43,182 nt of DNA from an uncultured Flavobacteriales bacterium (GCA_913051935.1 CAJXCU010000018.1:1-43182); one strand, 5' to 3'; numbered from the stretch's first letter, positions 9,736 to 20,132 are shown. Program-made: numbers and translations. The notes: generated by a model not told the origin, from the letters alone.

Positions 9736-11973
9736 TTAGTCTTGTAACAATTTACCTAAAGCGTTGTTGTAAATCTCTTTCGCGTCATCCACAAAACCGT
9801 AGTGTTCATCATCCACAACAAGCTTTCCTTTTGTAACATGTCCTAACAAGGTAAAATTAACTTTTGAATTAACCATATGTTCGAGGAATAAATCTTCTTG
9901 TTCCTCAGATACAGCCACTAAAATTCTCCCTTGCCCCTCGCCGAACAAGAAAGCATCTTCTCTAATTTCAGAATCAGTCACAACATCAAACCCTAGTCCT
10001 CTTGGTAAAGACATTTCCACCAAGGAAACATATAAACCTCCATCAGCCACATCATGCGCCGCATTGATCAAATCATGCTGAATCAACTCTTTTGTCACGG
10101 AATGAACTTTATGCTCATAATCTAAATCAAAATATGGAGCAGGAGAGGCTTTCACTTTATGATAATTTGCTAAATATTCCGATGAGGAAATATCCTCTTT
10201 GTATTTTCCAATCAAGAAAATCAAATCGCCTTTGTCCTTAAAATCCAAAGACATTAGTTTATTCTTATCCTCAAGTATACCAATCATCCCTATGGTGGGT
10301 GTTGGGAAAACAGGAACCTCTACACCATTGATCACAGATTGGTTATAAAAGGAAACATTCCCACCGGTCACAGGTGTGCTGAATTTTAAGCAGGCTGCTG
10401 ACATTCCCTTAATCGCACCTACAAACTGCCAGTATGATTCGGGGTTATATGGATTACCAAAATTCAAGCAATTTGTGATTGCACTCGGCTCTCCGCCCGA
10501 ACAAGCAATATTCCTTGCCGCCTCAGAGACAGCAATCATAGTTCCCACCTCGGGGTCGGCATTTACATAACGTGAATTACAATCCACGGTCATGGCCAAT
10601 GCCTTGTTGGTTCCTTTAATATTGACAACACCGGCATCCGAAGGAACATTTGTTGTCATGGTCCTAGTCCCCACCATAGAATCGTACTGCTCATAAACCC
10701 AACGCTTTGAGGCTATGTTTGGCATTGCAAGCATGGCATCTGCGACTTTTTTCAAATCCTCAGGCTGCTCGATTGAATTGATGTCAAATTTCTTAAACTC
10801 TTGGTAATAATCAGGCTCTTTATATTCCCGTTCGTATTGAGGAGCACCTCCACCAAGAACCAATGATTCTGCAGGAACATCTCCAACCTGCTCACCATTC
10901 ATATAATATCGTATTCTTTGGGTGTCCGTCACTACGCCAATTTCTTCGGCATGAAGGTCCCATTTATCAAAAATATCCTTTACAATTTGCTCCTTACCCT
11001 TTTGAACAACAACTAACATACGCTCCTGAGATTCAGAAAGTAAAATTTCATAGGGCAGCATATTCAGCTGTCGTGTCGGAACTTTATCCAAATCAATTTC
11101 CATTCCGACTTCACCAGCTGCGCTCATCTCACAAGTGGAACATGTAATTCCGGCAGCACCCATATCCTGCATTCCTACAATGGCATCTGTTTCAGATAAT
11201 TCCATTGTTGCCTCAAGTAATAATTTCTCCATAAAAGGATCACCGACCTGAACAGAGGGCAAATCTGATGCTGAATCTTCAGTAATATCTTTTGAGGCAA
11301 ATGCTGCACCAGCAATTCCATCTTTACCCGTTGAAGAACCAACAATAAAGACGGGATTACCCGGTCCTTTCGCCGTAGCTGAAATCATTTTGGTCGTATC
11401 AATTGTACCCGCTGAAAATGCATTTACCAATGGATTCGTATTATACGAATCCTCGAAAGCAACTTCACCTCCAACAATCGGAATCCCAAATGCGTTGCCG
11501 TAATCTCCTATGCCTTTAACTACACCTTTCACCAACCATTTCGTTCTGTCACGTTCTATATTTCCAAAACGCAAAGAGTTTAATTGTGCAATAGGTCTCG
11601 CACCCATTGTGAATATATCTCTATTTATTCCTCCAACGCCCGTCGCTGCTCCTTGATAAGGTTCCAAAGCACTCGGGTGGTTATGTGACTCTATTTTAAA
11701 AACACAACCCATACCATCACCTATGTCGACCAAACCTGCATTCTCTTCACCAGCCTTAACCAACATGTGAGGACCATCCTTCGGAAGCGTCTTCAACCAT
11801 AAAATCGAATTTTTGTAAGAGCAATGCTCAGACCACATTACCGAATATATCGCGGTTTCTGTAAAATTTGGCGTACGACCAATTATTTCCTTAATCATTT
11901 CAAATTCATCGGCTCTTAAACCTAAATCGACGGCTTGCTCAAGAGTTGCTTCTTTTTGGAGGGTTTCGCTCAT
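9736..11973 (-). CDS. purL: Phosphoribosylformylglycinamidine synthase, small PurL type
   Basis: The enzyme converts FGAR to FGAM in de novo purine synthesis, using ATP and ammonia delivered by PurQ with PurS. At 745 residues it is the small PurL form rather than the 1,200-plus-residue fused form. It shows the duplicated AIR-synthase-like architecture: SEHCSYKNS with the early catalytic-region His, [23 protein letters not shown] (ATP/Mg site), [17 protein letters not shown], and the second-half glycine-rich [17 protein letters not shown]. PurQ and PurS are not in the window, while purE lies 11 kb away, so purine genes are dispersed. Transcription probably starts just downstream of the box at 11993-12000. 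Confidence 0.97.
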   Translation of the reverse strand: MSETLQKEATLEQAVDLGLRADEFEMIKEIIGRTPNFTETAIYSVMWSEHCSYKNSILWLKTLPKDGPHMLVKAGEENAGLVDIGDGMGCVFKIESHNHPSALEPYQGAATGVGGINRDIFTMGARPIAQLNSLRFGNIERDRTKWLVKGVVKGIGDYGNAFGIPIVGGEVAFEDSYNTNPLVNAFSAGTIDTTKMISATAKGPGNPVFIVGSSTGKDGIAGAAFASKDITEDSASDLPSVQVGDPFMEKLLLEATMELSETDAIVGMQDMGAAGITCSTCEMSAAGEVGMEIDLDKVPTRQLNMLPYEILLSESQERMLVVVQKGKEQIVKDIFDKWDLHAEEIGVVTDTQRIRYYMNGEQVGDVPAESLVLGGGAPQYEREYKEPDYYQEFKKFDINSIEQPEDLKKVADAMLAMPNIASKRWVYEQYDSMVGTRTMTTNVPSDAGVVNIKGTNKALAMTVDCNSRYVNADPEVGTMIAVSEAARNIACSGGEPSAITNCLNFGNPYNPESYWQFVGAIKGMSAACLKFSTPVTGGNVSFYNQSVINGVEVPVFPTPTIGMIGILEDKNKLMSLDFKDKGDLIFLIGKYKEDISSSEYLANYHKVKASPAPYFDLDYEHKVHSVTKELIQHDLINAAHDVADGGLYVSLVEMSLPRGLGFDVVTDSEIREDAFLFGEGQGRILVAVSEEQEDLFLEHMVNSKVNFTLLGHVTKGKLVVDDEHYGFVDDAKEIYNNALGKLLQD

Positions 11974-11992
11974 TTGTTCTTTATTAATCAGA

Positions 11993-12000
11993 CAAAAATA
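11993..12000 (-). promoter_or_regulatory. Candidate -7 promoter element of the purL-DUF4290-murA operon (TATTTTTG)
   Basis: Exact TAnnTTTG on the minus strand, 19 bases before the purL ATG, leaving a leader of roughly 10-15 bases. It faces away from the lpdA promoter box about 105 bases further on. Confidence 0.55.
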
Positions 12001-12104
12001 AGGATAAAATAGGTATCTCTTTAGATTATGAAAAAGATTTAAATTTACCCGAAAACCATATTCGATAAAGTATCTAAAAGCCCACTGAATTTCATAATTT
12101 TCAG

Positions 12105-12112
12105 TATTTTTG
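12105..12112 (+). promoter_or_regulatory. Candidate -7 promoter element of lpdA (TATTTTTG)
   Basis: Exact TAnnTTTG, 18 bases before the ATG at 12131. It overlaps the TTG at 12110 that would otherwise be the first possible initiator of the frame, which argues that translation starts at 12131. Confidence 0.55.
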
Positions 12113-12130
12113 TTCCCTAAAATAAGTACT

Positions 12131-13522
12131 ATGAATTATGACATTATTGTAGTCGGGAGTGGCCCAGGAGGATACGTCACTGCTATTCGAGCATCACAGC
12201 TAGGTTTAAAAACAGCAATCGTTGAACGCGAAGCTTTAGGTGGAATATGTCTCAATTGGGGTTGTATTCCAACAAAGGCACTTTTAAAATCTGCAAATGT
12301 ATTTGAGTACTTAAGCCATGCTTCAGATTACGGCATCACTGTCAAGGACGCCAAAGCCGACTTCAGTGGAATGGTCAAAAGAAGTCGAGATGTTGCAGAT
12401 GGAATGAGTAACGGTATCAAATTCTTGATGAAAAAAAATAAAATTGATGTACTGACTGGTAACGGAGTCATCAAAGCCAATAAAACTGTGACTGTGACCG
12501 ATGAGGATGGGAAAAGTTCGGAATATACAGCCTCTCAAGGTATAATTATTGCAACGGGGGCAAGGTCAAGAGCATTACCTAACCTACCCCAAGATGGCAA
12601 AAAAATAATCGGATATCGACAGGCGATGACCTTAAAAACACAACCCAAGAAAATGGTGGTTGTGGGTTCAGGTGCAATTGGTGTTGAATTCGCCTATTTC
12701 TATAACGCAATTGGAACGGAGGTAACAGTTGTAGAATACCTACCAAATATAGTTCCAGTTGAAGATACGGATGTATCAAAGCAGCTAGAGAAAACATTTA
12801 AAAAGTCGGGTATTAAGGTAATGACAGGTTCATCTGTAGAAAGTGTGGACACCTCGGGTAAACAATGCGTCGTTGCCGTTAAAACGGCCAAAGGAGAAGA
12901 GAAAATTGAATGTGATATCGTATTATCCGCAGTGGGTATTCAGGCAAATATTGAAAATATAGGATTAGAAGATGTTGGTATTGTAACTGACAAAGGAAGA
13001 ATTCTCGTTGATGACTTTTACCAAACCAATATGCCAGGCTACTACGCCATCGGAGATGTTGTCCCGGGTCCTGCATTGGCGCATGTCGCGTCAGCAGAAG
13101 GGATTGTTTGTGTCGAAAAAATTGCAGGTCATCATCCTGAGGCAATTGATTACGGAAACATTCCTGGATGCACTTACTGTTCACCTGAAATAGCCTCTGT
13201 TGGCCTGACAGAGAAAGCAGCACAAGAGGCTGGGATCGAATTAAAAATCGGAAAATTTCCTTTTTCTGCTTCAGGTAAAGCGAGTGCTGCGGGAGCAAAA
13301 GATGGTTTTGTGAAGTTATTATTCGATGCGAAATATGGTGAGCTTTTGGGCGCACATATGATTGGTGCTAATGTAACAGAAATGATTGCAGAAATTGTTG
13401 CGATTCGCAAACTTGAAACAACAGGTGAAGAATTGATCAAAACGATTCATCCACACCCAACAATGTCAGAGGCGGTAATGGAGGCAGCTGCAGCCGCGTA
13501 CGGTGAAGTGATCCACTTATAG
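12131..13522 (+). CDS. lpdA: Dihydrolipoyl dehydrogenase (E3 / L protein)
   Basis: This FAD flavoenzyme reoxidises dihydrolipoamide with NAD in the pyruvate and 2-oxo-acid dehydrogenase complexes and in glycine cleavage. From the ATG at 12131 it has 463 residues, normal for the family. It begins directly with the FAD-binding [16 protein letters not shown]. The redox disulfide is [16 protein letters not shown] (C40, C45). The NAD-binding fold shows [20 protein letters not shown], and the C-terminal interface domain ends with [14 protein letters not shown] carrying the catalytic His-Glu pair. The frame is open upstream to a TTG at 12110, but that codon sits inside the -7 box and the extra residues do not belong to the FAD fold. 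It has its own promoter and diverges from purL. Confidence 0.97.
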   Translation: MNYDIIVVGSGPGGYVTAIRASQLGLKTAIVEREALGGICLNWGCIPTKALLKSANVFEYLSHASDYGITVKDAKADFSGMVKRSRDVADGMSNGIKFLMKKNKIDVLTGNGVIKANKTVTVTDEDGKSSEYTASQGIIIATGARSRALPNLPQDGKKIIGYRQAMTLKTQPKKMVVVGSGAIGVEFAYFYNAIGTEVTVVEYLPNIVPVEDTDVSKQLEKTFKKSGIKVMTGSSVESVDTSGKQCVVAVKTAKGEEKIECDIVLSAVGIQANIENIGLEDVGIVTDKGRILVDDFYQTNMPGYYAIGDVVPGPALAHVASAEGIVCVEKIAGHHPEAIDYGNIPGCTYCSPEIASVGLTEKAAQEAGIELKIGKFPFSASGKASAAGAKDGFVKLLFDAKYGELLGAHMIGANVTEMIAEIVAIRKLETTGEELIKTIHPHPTMSEAVMEAAAAAYGEVIHL

Positions 13523-13556
13523 TTTTATTGTACCAAAGTTTAAGATTCAAGTCAGT

Positions 13557-14120
13557 TTAACTGACAACGAAGTACAGCATTACAGCGGTCATTAGCTCAA
13601 GAAAAAAATATAAGTTCCAAATGTAACGGAAACTATTTTCTCTGTCTTTTAGGAACAATACCACAGCAGGTATCAAACCAAACAATAATTCGAGACGTGC
13701 GTCTAAAGTTAGCGTGAGAAAACCAAGCAAAGCGTGAAGCACATACCAAGACCAGTGAATGCGTAGCTTTTCTTTAATATTCCATGTTATAAAACTAATA
13801 AGGAACGATAAAAGGCTAAAAATCAAAAAAAACTTGGGTATGAAAGATGCGTTCAAATCAGTCAGCTGATTTTGACTGAATATAGATGCCATGAGAATTG
13901 GATTCATACCTGTCTTAAACAGCACAGCCAGCAGAAACAAATAGCCATAAATTAGTCTGCTGCTTGCATTCATTCCAATGAATCGCAAAACACCCCAAAG
14001 CAACACAAAATCAAAAATAGGAAATGGAAGTATAAAAAAATGAGCCTCAAAAAACAGCCCCAAGCCATAGGCTAAAAGAGTCAGGACAGCTAGGAAAACA
14101 AATTTCTGCTCTCTAATCAT
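13557..14120 (-). CDS. Polytopic inner-membrane protein of unknown function
   Basis: A 187-residue hydrophobic protein with about six predicted membrane spans (for example around residues 8-28, 32-50, 56-75, 92-113, 124-155 and 165-185) and short basic loops such as NIKEKLR and LKDRENSFR that would face the cytosol. I recognise no family motif. Its ATG overlaps the end of map by 8 bases, so it is translationally coupled to it. Its stop region forms a 15-base near-palindrome (GTCAGTT, one base, AACTGAC at 13551-13565) in the short gap to convergent lpdA; without a loop or T run this does not look like a terminator. Confidence 0.75.
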   Translation of the reverse strand: MIREQKFVFLAVLTLLAYGLGLFFEAHFFILPFPIFDFVLLWGVLRFIGMNASSRLIYGYLFLLAVLFKTGMNPILMASIFSQNQLTDLNASFIPKFFLIFSLLSFLISFITWNIKEKLRIHWSWYVLHALLGFLTLTLDARLELLFGLIPAVVLFLKDRENSFRYIWNLYFFLELMTAVMLYFVVS

Positions 14121-14892
14121 CAGAACCGATTACATCATAGATGTAGTCGAAGGTAGAAAGTATTTCAGCCTTACCATCAACGATGGCTATGTCATGTTCA
14201 AAATGTGCGCTTGGCATTCCGTCTTCAGTAACGATCGTCCATTCATCAGCAAGTGTTCTTACCTTTTCAGTGCCCATATTTATCATAGGCTCAATGGCGA
14301 TTGTTAAACCATTTTGGATTTTTTTACCTCGACCCCTCCTACCGAAGTTAGGAACTTGAGGTTCTTCATGAAGTGTTTTACCCAAGCCATGTCCAACGAG
14401 ATCTCGTACGACGCCAAAATTATTTTTTTCAGCATGCTGCTGTATGGCCCAACCAATATCCTCTAAACGGTTAGAGGTTGTACATTGCTCAATACCCTTG
14501 TAAAGACATTCCTTGGTTACTTTGAGTAAATGACGGCGTTCTGGAGAAACTGTACCAACCTTAAAGGTGTACGCGTGATCACCATAATATCCTTTATATA
14601 TAGCACCACAGTCTACCGAAACGATATCACCTTCCTCAAACGGTTTTTTAGTAGGTAGGCCATGGACGACCTGTTCATTTACAGAAATTAGTAAAGTACT
14701 CGGACAACCATAAAGACCGAGGAAACCGGGTTTCGCATCTTGCGATAGTATATAGTCATGTGCCATTTTATCCAAAGAAAGTGGAGTCACTCCCGGCTTT
14801 ATTAGCTTGGCAACCTTCCCAAGTGTTCTGCTCACAACCTGAGCCGCATCACGCATGATTGCTATTTCTTCTTTCGATTTATATAATATCAT
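14113..14892 (-). CDS. map: Methionine aminopeptidase, type I
   Basis: It removes the initiator methionine from nascent proteins in the cytosol and needs two divalent metal ions. All five metal ligands are visible with E. coli-like spacing: D94 and D105 (VDCGAIYKGYYGD), H168 (LVGHGLG), E201 (IAIEPM) and E232 (AHFEHDIAI). Counting starts at the ATG at 14892 (MILYKSKEEIAIMR), which gives 259 residues and the usual family N-terminus. The frame stays open to 14922, but that position falls inside the -7 box at 14920-14927, so the longer version is unlikely; an ATG at 14913 would be leaderless. The downstream membrane-protein gene overlaps it by 8 bases. Confidence 0.96.
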   Translation of the reverse strand: MILYKSKEEIAIMRDAAQVVSRTLGKVAKLIKPGVTPLSLDKMAHDYILSQDAKPGFLGLYGCPSTLLISVNEQVVHGLPTKKPFEEGDIVSVDCGAIYKGYYGDHAYTFKVGTVSPERRHLLKVTKECLYKGIEQCTTSNRLEDIGWAIQQHAEKNNFGVVRDLVGHGLGKTLHEEPQVPNFGRRGRGKKIQNGLTIAIEPMINMGTEKVRTLADEWTIVTEDGMPSAHFEHDIAIVDGKAEILSTFDYIYDVIGSDD

Positions 14893-14919
14893 GTATTTAT
14901 TAAATAGAGACATGGGTGG

Positions 14920-14927
14920 CAAAGGTA
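14920..14927 (-). promoter_or_regulatory. Candidate -7 promoter element of map (TACCTTTG)
   Basis: Exact TAnnTTTG on the minus strand, 27 bases before the chosen map ATG. It decides between alternative starts, because longer reading frames would begin inside or at the expected transcription start. Confidence 0.55.
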
Positions 14928-14949
14928 GATAATTCTCATCGATCGACTG

Positions 14950-15996
14950 TTAAATTAATTCATTCAGCCATTTCATTGTATCTACTTGATCTGCATAATC
15001 ACCTAAAGCGGGACATTGTGCTGCTCCAAAAGGCAGTCCATTCAACCCAATTTTACATTGAATAGATTCTTTGTGCTGCTCCGAATAAAGGTGCACATCA
15101 TTTAATTCGTTGTAGAAATGATAATAAATCATTCCCAAAGGAGAATGAAGGTCTTCTGTTTCCTTGAATAGAACAAAATTATTATCTAAAAGCTTTTCTT
15201 GATTCATTAAATGAACCGCCTTGTTGTAATCGTAATTATTCCCATACTTCTTATTATTGATTACCTCACCTTGGTGAACGATGTGCTCAAAAATTTTATT
15301 TATATCATAGGATTTTGGAAGTAAAAGATGAGAAACACTACGACAGCCACGTCCGAAAAAATCAAATATATCGTTACCAAGTGACTTTAGTTCCGACTCT
15401 GATTCAAGACCATTTAAGACGGCAATTGAAGTCCTATTTTTTCTAAATATGTGTGGATACGTTGAGAAATATTGCTCAAAATGAAGAAAACTTGCATTAC
15501 TACCAGTTGCAATGACAGCATCAAAACCTTTCATATTGCGATTAGAAAACGATATATATTCACTTACTTCTGGATAAAAACAAACCAAGAATTCAGCTAG
15601 TACGGGTAAAACCTTATCATCTTCTGAGCTCATTTTAGCCAGTACTTTATTTCCTGAAAGGAGTACACAAAGAAAATCATGAAACCCAACAAGCGGAATG
15701 TTGCCCGCCATGATCACAGCTACTATTTTGGGTTGACTCGAAAATGTATATTTCGAGCACCAAGAGGCTAAACTATCGGGATCTAATGACCTTCCAATGT
15801 TTAGCATTGCCTTTCGAACCATAGCTTCTGTAAACCATCCGTTATGGTGTTTAAGTCTGACAATAGTGGAAATCAGCTGATCATACTCATGCTCAGTAAT
15901 GCCGATTTCAAAATTGTTCCAGGGCTTATTTTCACCTATATTGCGCAAAACAATACCTAGCTGACTAAAGGCTTGAATCAAAGGTTCTCTTTTCAC
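14950..15996 (-). CDS. LuxC-like acyl-CoA reductase, GTG start
   Basis: A 348-residue member of the LuxC/acyl-CoA reductase branch of the aldehyde dehydrogenase superfamily, which reduces acyl-CoA or acyl-thioesters to aldehydes with NADPH. Supporting blocks are VVAVIMAGNIPLVGFHDFL, LLSGNKVLAKMSSEDDKVLP, FDAVIATGSNASFLHFEQYF and FFGRGCRSVSHLLLP, where the Cys is the probable acyl-accepting nucleophile. The C-terminus GLPFGAAQCPALGDYADQVDTMKWL is usual for the Bacteroidota version. No luxD, luxE or luxAB genes are nearby, so it is not a bioluminescence operon; the substrate is unknown. No in-frame ATG exists between the upstream stop at 16042 and the conserved region, so GTG at 15996 is the start, 4 bases after an exact -7 box. 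Confidence 0.88.
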   Translation of the reverse strand: MKREPLIQAFSQLGIVLRNIGENKPWNNFEIGITEHEYDQLISTIVRLKHHNGWFTEAMVRKAMLNIGRSLDPDSLASWCSKYTFSSQPKIVAVIMAGNIPLVGFHDFLCVLLSGNKVLAKMSSEDDKVLPVLAEFLVCFYPEVSEYISFSNRNMKGFDAVIATGSNASFLHFEQYFSTYPHIFRKNRTSIAVLNGLESESELKSLGNDIFDFFGRGCRSVSHLLLPKSYDINKIFEHIVHQGEVINNKKYGNNYDYNKAVHLMNQEKLLDNNFVLFKETEDLHSPLGMIYYHFYNELNDVHLYSEQHKESIQCKIGLNGLPFGAAQCPALGDYADQVDTMKWLNELI

Positions 15997-16000
15997 GTTG

Positions 16001-16008
16001 CAAATATA
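16001..16008 (-). promoter_or_regulatory. Candidate -7 promoter element of the acyl-CoA reductase gene (TATATTTG)
   Basis: Exact TAnnTTTG on the minus strand, only 4 bases from the GTG start, implying a leaderless or nearly leaderless mRNA if used. The remaining bases to the smr stop (16009-16197) hold no gene I can support. Confidence 0.5.
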
Positions 16009-16197
16009 ATAAGCTTCTCTTTCGTAGGATTGAAGAATGAGTCAATTTTGGATTAAAATGTGAATAAAAACACTTAGGTCAATCGAATGCATATATGAAC
16101 TAGGCGTTATTCAAAGCAACTATATTTGATATTACATTTTAGATTGTATGTCGTGAGAACAGATCAAAAACGTGGTTTAAAAATATGGTTATTGGTC

Positions 16198-16719
16198 TTA
16201 CAAGGGTTCAGCGATAGAAATCTTGATATCAATGTAAGATGCTCCTACTCCTCTTTGACTGTAATTTGCATCATACATATCGTATCCCTTCCTGCCGCGA
16301 AGACAATATAAAATTTCACTTTTCAAACGACCTTCGCCCACCCCATGAATAATAAGAATACGTTTTGTCTTTTTCTTGAGGTGTGCATTTACAAATCGCT
16401 TAAAAGTATTCATTTGAATGGTGAATTTTTCATGAGCCGAAGCGTCATACTTATTGGAGTCAAATGATTCAAAATGAAGGTCTAATTTAGGAGTATCTTC
16501 CGAGTCTATTTTATTCCTTTTCGGCTTTGCTCGATCAATCTCTTTGGTTTGAATATCTCCGGTTTTAAAGAAATGGATTTTAACCGCTTTATTCATTGGG
16601 ACCTTAAGTGAAAAACCGTGTTCATCAATGACATGAATCAAATCGCGTTCAATAGATGCGATGGTGTACCTACCCGTCTCGTGTAAAATAGAAATAACCT
16701 CTCCAACAGAAAACATCAT
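16198..16719 (-). CDS. Small Smr-domain protein (MutS2 C-terminal-like)
   Basis: A 173-residue soluble protein. The N-terminal 65 residues form a small beta-rich segment (FSVGEVISILHETGRYTIASIE...DEHGFSLKVPMNKAVKIHF). After a charged linker, the C-terminal half carries the two Smr hallmarks: LDLHFESF near residue 80 and IIHGVGEGRLKSEI near residue 123. Smr domains in MutS2 and stand-alone proteins are nicking endonucleases or RNA/ribosome-associated nucleases, so nucleic-acid binding is likely but the substrate is unknown. The usual LDLHG reads LDLHF here. It begins 8 bases after the icmF stop, so it is co-transcribed with it. Two adjacent ATGs open the frame. Confidence 0.82.
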   Translation of the reverse strand: MMFSVGEVISILHETGRYTIASIERDLIHVIDEHGFSLKVPMNKAVKIHFFKTGDIQTKEIDRAKPKRNKIDSEDTPKLDLHFESFDSNKYDASAHEKFTIQMNTFKRFVNAHLKKKTKRILIIHGVGEGRLKSEILYCLRGRKGYDMYDANYSQRGVGASYIDIKISIAEPL

Positions 16720-16727
16720 AAATTATA

Positions 16728-19700
16728 TTACATGTTTCTTCTATATTGGCCGCCAACCTCAAACAAAGCTTTTGTTACTTGCCCAAGTGAGGCATGCTTA
16801 CATATTTCCATGAGCTCTTCAAAGATGTTTTTATTGTTCACTGCAGCTTCTTGAATCTTTTTAATTCCTTTTTTGGTACTTGCCTCCTCTGCCTCATGCA
16901 AATTATGCAACATCTCTATTTGGTATTGCTTCTCTTCCTCTGTTGCACGAATGACCTCTTTAGGTAATATTGTCGGTGATCCTTTCGAACTTAAAAAGGT
17001 ATTTACACCAATAATTGGGAATTCCCCAGTGTGCTTCAGTGTTTCATAATAGAGCGACTCCTCTTGAATCTTGGACCTTTGATACATCGTCTCCATTGCG
17101 CCCAAGACTCCACCCCGTTCGGTTATTCTGTCAAACTCAGAGAGAACGGCCTCTTCAACTAAATCTGTTAAATCCTCAATGATAAAGCTTCCCTGAAGTG
17201 GATTTTCATTTTTAGCCAAACCAAGCTCTCTGTTAATAATGAGCTGTATCGCCATGGCACGTCGAACAGATTCCTCAGTAGGTGTTGTTATGGCCTCATC
17301 GTAAGCATTTGTATGTAGTGAATTACAGTTGTCATATATGGCATAAAGGGCCTGCAATGTTGTTCGGATGTCGTTAAAATCAATCTCCTGAGCGTGGAGC
17401 GAACGACCTGAGGTTTGAATGTGGTACTTCAACATTTGAGCCCTTGAATTCGCACCGTACTTCTTAGCCATTGCTTTGGACCATATTTTTCTTGCAACCC
17501 TACCAATGACGGCATACTCTGGGTCAATTCCATTGGAAAAGAAAAAGGATAGATTCGGCCCAAAGTCATTAATATTCATACCTCTGCTCAAGTAATACTC
17601 AACATACGTAAAACCGTTGGCAAGTGTAAAAGCGAGCTGCGTAATCGGATTAGCCCCAGCCTCCGCAATATGGTAACCAGAAATAGATACGGAGTAAAAA
17701 TTCCGAATACCTTCATGGATAAAGTATTCTTGAACATCCCCCATTAACCTCAAAGCAAATTCAGTGGAAAAAATACAAGTATTTTGCGCTTGGTCCTCTT
17801 TTAAAATATCTGCTTGAACTGTTCCTCTAACTTGAGTGAGTGTTTTTGCTTTGATCTCGTTGTATATCGCTTTAGGTAAAACTTGATCTCCAGTAATTCC
17901 CAGCAACATCAGACCAAGGCCATCATTTCCCTCAGGAAGTTCACCATTATAACTTGGACGTTTCACTCCTTTCTGTTTGTATATGGCCTTAATTTTCATC
18001 TCTATTTCTTCCTCGAGACCTTCAGACTTGATATATTTTTCACAATTTTGATCAATTGCCGCATTCATAAAGAAAGCCAATAGCATTGGCGCTGGACCGT
18101 TTATTGTCATTGATACAGACGTTGCCGGATGGCTTAAGTCAAAACCTGAGTACAACTTTTTCGCGTCATCCAAACAACAAATAGATACTCCAGCATTTCC
18201 AATCTTACCATATATATCTGGTCTCAGGTCTGGATCATTACCGTAGAGTGTTACAGAATCGAATGCTGTGGATAATCTTTTGGCTGGCATTCCCAAACTG
18301 ACATAATGAAATCTTTTGTTCGTACGCTCCGGGCCACCCTCTCCTGCAAACATTCGTGTGGGATCCTCTCCTTCCCTTTTAAATGGAAATAAGCCTGAAG
18401 TGTAGGGAAATTCTCCCGGGAAATTCTCTTGAAGTACCCATCTGAGAATATCACCCCAACCATTATATTTTGGGGAGGCCACCTTCGGAATATCAGAATG
18501 CGAGAGGGATTTAGTATGGGTCTGAATGGACAGCGTCTTGTCTCTTACTTTAAATTCAAATGTTGGATTCTTAAAGGACTGCTTCCTTGCATTCCAATTT
18601 TGTAATATCTCCCAATTTTTTGGATCAAAATTTAATTTTTCCTTCACCAAAAGCTCTTGAACATTTTTTATGAGTCGATCTTTATCATCATAATCCGATT
18701 CTAGGAGGGTATCAATCGTTTGAGTCAAACCAAATAATTTGTCTGCAACCTTAACCTGAGCTTCAACCCATTTATTATAGGATCTATTGTTTTCGGAAAT
18801 TTCGGATAAATATCTTGTTCTATCCGGCGGAATAACGAAAATTTTCTCAGACATTTCACGCGTAATTTCAAAAGTCGAATGAAGAGACGAGTTTGTTTTT
18901 TCCACAAGCTGATCCATAATTACCTTATATAAGGAATTCATCCCTGGATCATTAAACTGAGAAGCAATGGTTCCATGGACCGGCATATCATCCACGTTGA
19001 CATCCCAAAGGTCATGATTTCGCTGGTATTGCTTCCTAACATCTCGAAGTGCATCAAGCGCCCCTCTTTTATCAAATTTATTGAGTGCAATTACATCTGC
19101 GAAATCAAGCATATCAATTTTCTCAAGCTGCGTTGCTGCTCCATATTCTGGAGTCATTACATAAAGTGAAACATCAGAATGGTCTAATATCTCTGTATCC
19201 GATTGTCCAATACCAGAGGTCTCAAGAATGATCAAATCATAATCTGCAGCTTTTAGGATTGAAAGTGCCTCTGCAACGTGCTTCGACAAAGCTAAATTGG
19301 ATTGTCTTGTTGCCAAAGAACGCATGTAAACTCGGCTATTTTTAATCGAGTTCATCCTGATTCGGTCACCGAGCAAGGCTCCTCCAGTTTTTCGTTTTGA
19401 GGGATCGACAGAAACAACCGCAATTTGTTTGTCTTTAAAATCAACAAGAAACCGACGCACCAATTCATCCACCAATGAGGATTTACCGGCCCCACCGGTT
19501 CCGGTAATTCCGAGCACAGGAATAGAACTTTTTGAAGCCAAGTTTCTAATCTCATTTAATGCCTCTTCATGTATTTTTGGAAAATTTTCAGCTGCAGATA
19601 TCGTCCTGGCTATTGCGGGAACATTTTTAGTTTTTATCTTTTTTATATCATGGACTAAGTTTTCACCTAAGCCGTAATCACATCTTTCAATTAAATCATT

Positions 19701-20108
19701 GATCATACCCTGTAAGCCCATCGTTCTACCGTCATCTGGATGATAAATTCTTTCGACGCCGTAATCCTGTAAAACTGTAATCTCCTCAGGCAATATGGTT
19801 CCACCACCTCCACCAAAAATTTTAATATGAGGCGCTCCTTTTTCACAAAGAAGATCATACATGTATTTAAAATATTCGTTGTGACCACCTTGATATGAGG
19901 TCATGGCGATTGCCTGTGCATCCTCTTGTATCGCACAATCTACAACCTCTTCAACCGAACGATCATGACCTAAATGAATCACCTCACAACCTGTAGATTG
20001 AATGATTCGACGCATAATATTGATAGCGGCATCGTGTCCATCAAATAGAGAAGCAGCTGTAACAATTCTTATTTTATTTTTGGGCTTGTAAGGGGGGATT
20101 TGTTCCAT
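16728..20108 (-). CDS. icmF: Fused isobutyryl-CoA mutase with G-protein chaperone (IcmF)
   Basis: A 1,126-residue adenosylcobalamin enzyme that interconverts isobutyryl-CoA and n-butyryl-CoA, joined to its own GTPase chaperone. Domain order is: B12-binding (about 12-140) with DGHDAA, His25 being the lower cobalt ligand; MeaB-like GTPase (about 195-400) with Walker A GTGGAGKS (203-210) and NKFD (343-346); linker; mutase barrel (about 545-1126). In the acyl pocket the residue matching methylmalonyl-CoA mutase Tyr89 is Phe574 (SGLFPF), and the one matching Arg207 is Gln775 ([11 protein letters not shown]). Phe plus Gln is the IcmF signature and lacks the arginine that binds the methylmalonyl carboxylate. 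A -7 box lies upstream; smr follows in the same transcript. Confidence 0.93.
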   Translation of the reverse strand: MEQIPPYKPKNKIRIVTAASLFDGHDAAINIMRRIIQSTGCEVIHLGHDRSVEEVVDCAIQEDAQAIAMTSYQGGHNEYFKYMYDLLCEKGAPHIKIFGGGGGTILPEEITVLQDYGVERIYHPDDGRTMGLQGMINDLIERCDYGLGENLVHDIKKIKTKNVPAIARTISAAENFPKIHEEALNEIRNLASKSSIPVLGITGTGGAGKSSLVDELVRRFLVDFKDKQIAVVSVDPSKRKTGGALLGDRIRMNSIKNSRVYMRSLATRQSNLALSKHVAEALSILKAADYDLIILETSGIGQSDTEILDHSDVSLYVMTPEYGAATQLEKIDMLDFADVIALNKFDKRGALDALRDVRKQYQRNHDLWDVNVDDMPVHGTIASQFNDPGMNSLYKVIMDQLVEKTNSSLHSTFEITREMSEKIFVIPPDRTRYLSEISENNRSYNKWVEAQVKVADKLFGLTQTIDTLLESDYDDKDRLIKNVQELLVKEKLNFDPKNWEILQNWNARKQSFKNPTFEFKVRDKTLSIQTHTKSLSHSDIPKVASPKYNGWGDILRWVLQENFPGEFPYTSGLFPFKREGEDPTRMFAGEGGPERTNKRFHYVSLGMPAKRLSTAFDSVTLYGNDPDLRPDIYGKIGNAGVSICCLDDAKKLYSGFDLSHPATSVSMTINGPAPMLLAFFMNAAIDQNCEKYIKSEGLEEEIEMKIKAIYKQKGVKRPSYNGELPEGNDGLGLMLLGITGDQVLPKAIYNEIKAKTLTQVRGTVQADILKEDQAQNTCIFSTEFALRLMGDVQEYFIHEGIRNFYSVSISGYHIAEAGANPITQLAFTLANGFTYVEYYLSRGMNINDFGPNLSFFFSNGIDPEYAVIGRVARKIWSKAMAKKYGANSRAQMLKYHIQTSGRSLHAQEIDFNDIRTTLQALYAIYDNCNSLHTNAYDEAITTPTEESVRRAMAIQLIINRELGLAKNENPLQGSFIIEDLTDLVEEAVLSEFDRITERGGVLGAMETMYQRSKIQEESLYYETLKHTGEFPIIGVNTFLSSKGSPTILPKEVIRATEEEKQYQIEMLHNLHEAEEASTKKGIKKIQEAAVNNKNIFEELMEICKHASLGQVTKALFEVGGQYRRNM

Positions 20109-20132
20109 TCGATTTACGATTTAAAACGCCAA

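Noticed and set aside
12110..12130. Extended start of lpdA at TTG 12110
   Set aside because: The codon is part of the TATTTTTG promoter box, and the extra seven residues precede a complete FAD-fold N-terminus.
12879..13355. Long minus-strand open frame (158 codons) opposite lpdA
   Set aside because: It lies fully inside lpdA, has low-complexity Gln/Leu/Arg-rich translation and no domain; a shadow of the real gene.
13551..13565. Palindrome between lpdA and the membrane-protein gene as a terminator
   Set aside because: The arms are separated by a single base and no T run follows on either strand, so it cannot form a normal terminator hairpin.
14950..15996. Bioluminescence (lux) operon suggested by the LuxC-like protein
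   Set aside because: No luxA, luxB, luxD or luxE-like gene is nearby, and related acyl-CoA reductases are widespread in non-luminous Bacteroidota.
16728..20108. Methylmalonyl-CoA mutase for propionate metabolism
   Set aside because: The fused GTPase layout and the Phe574/Gln775 pocket pair fit isobutyryl-CoA mutase; the carboxylate-binding Arg is absent.
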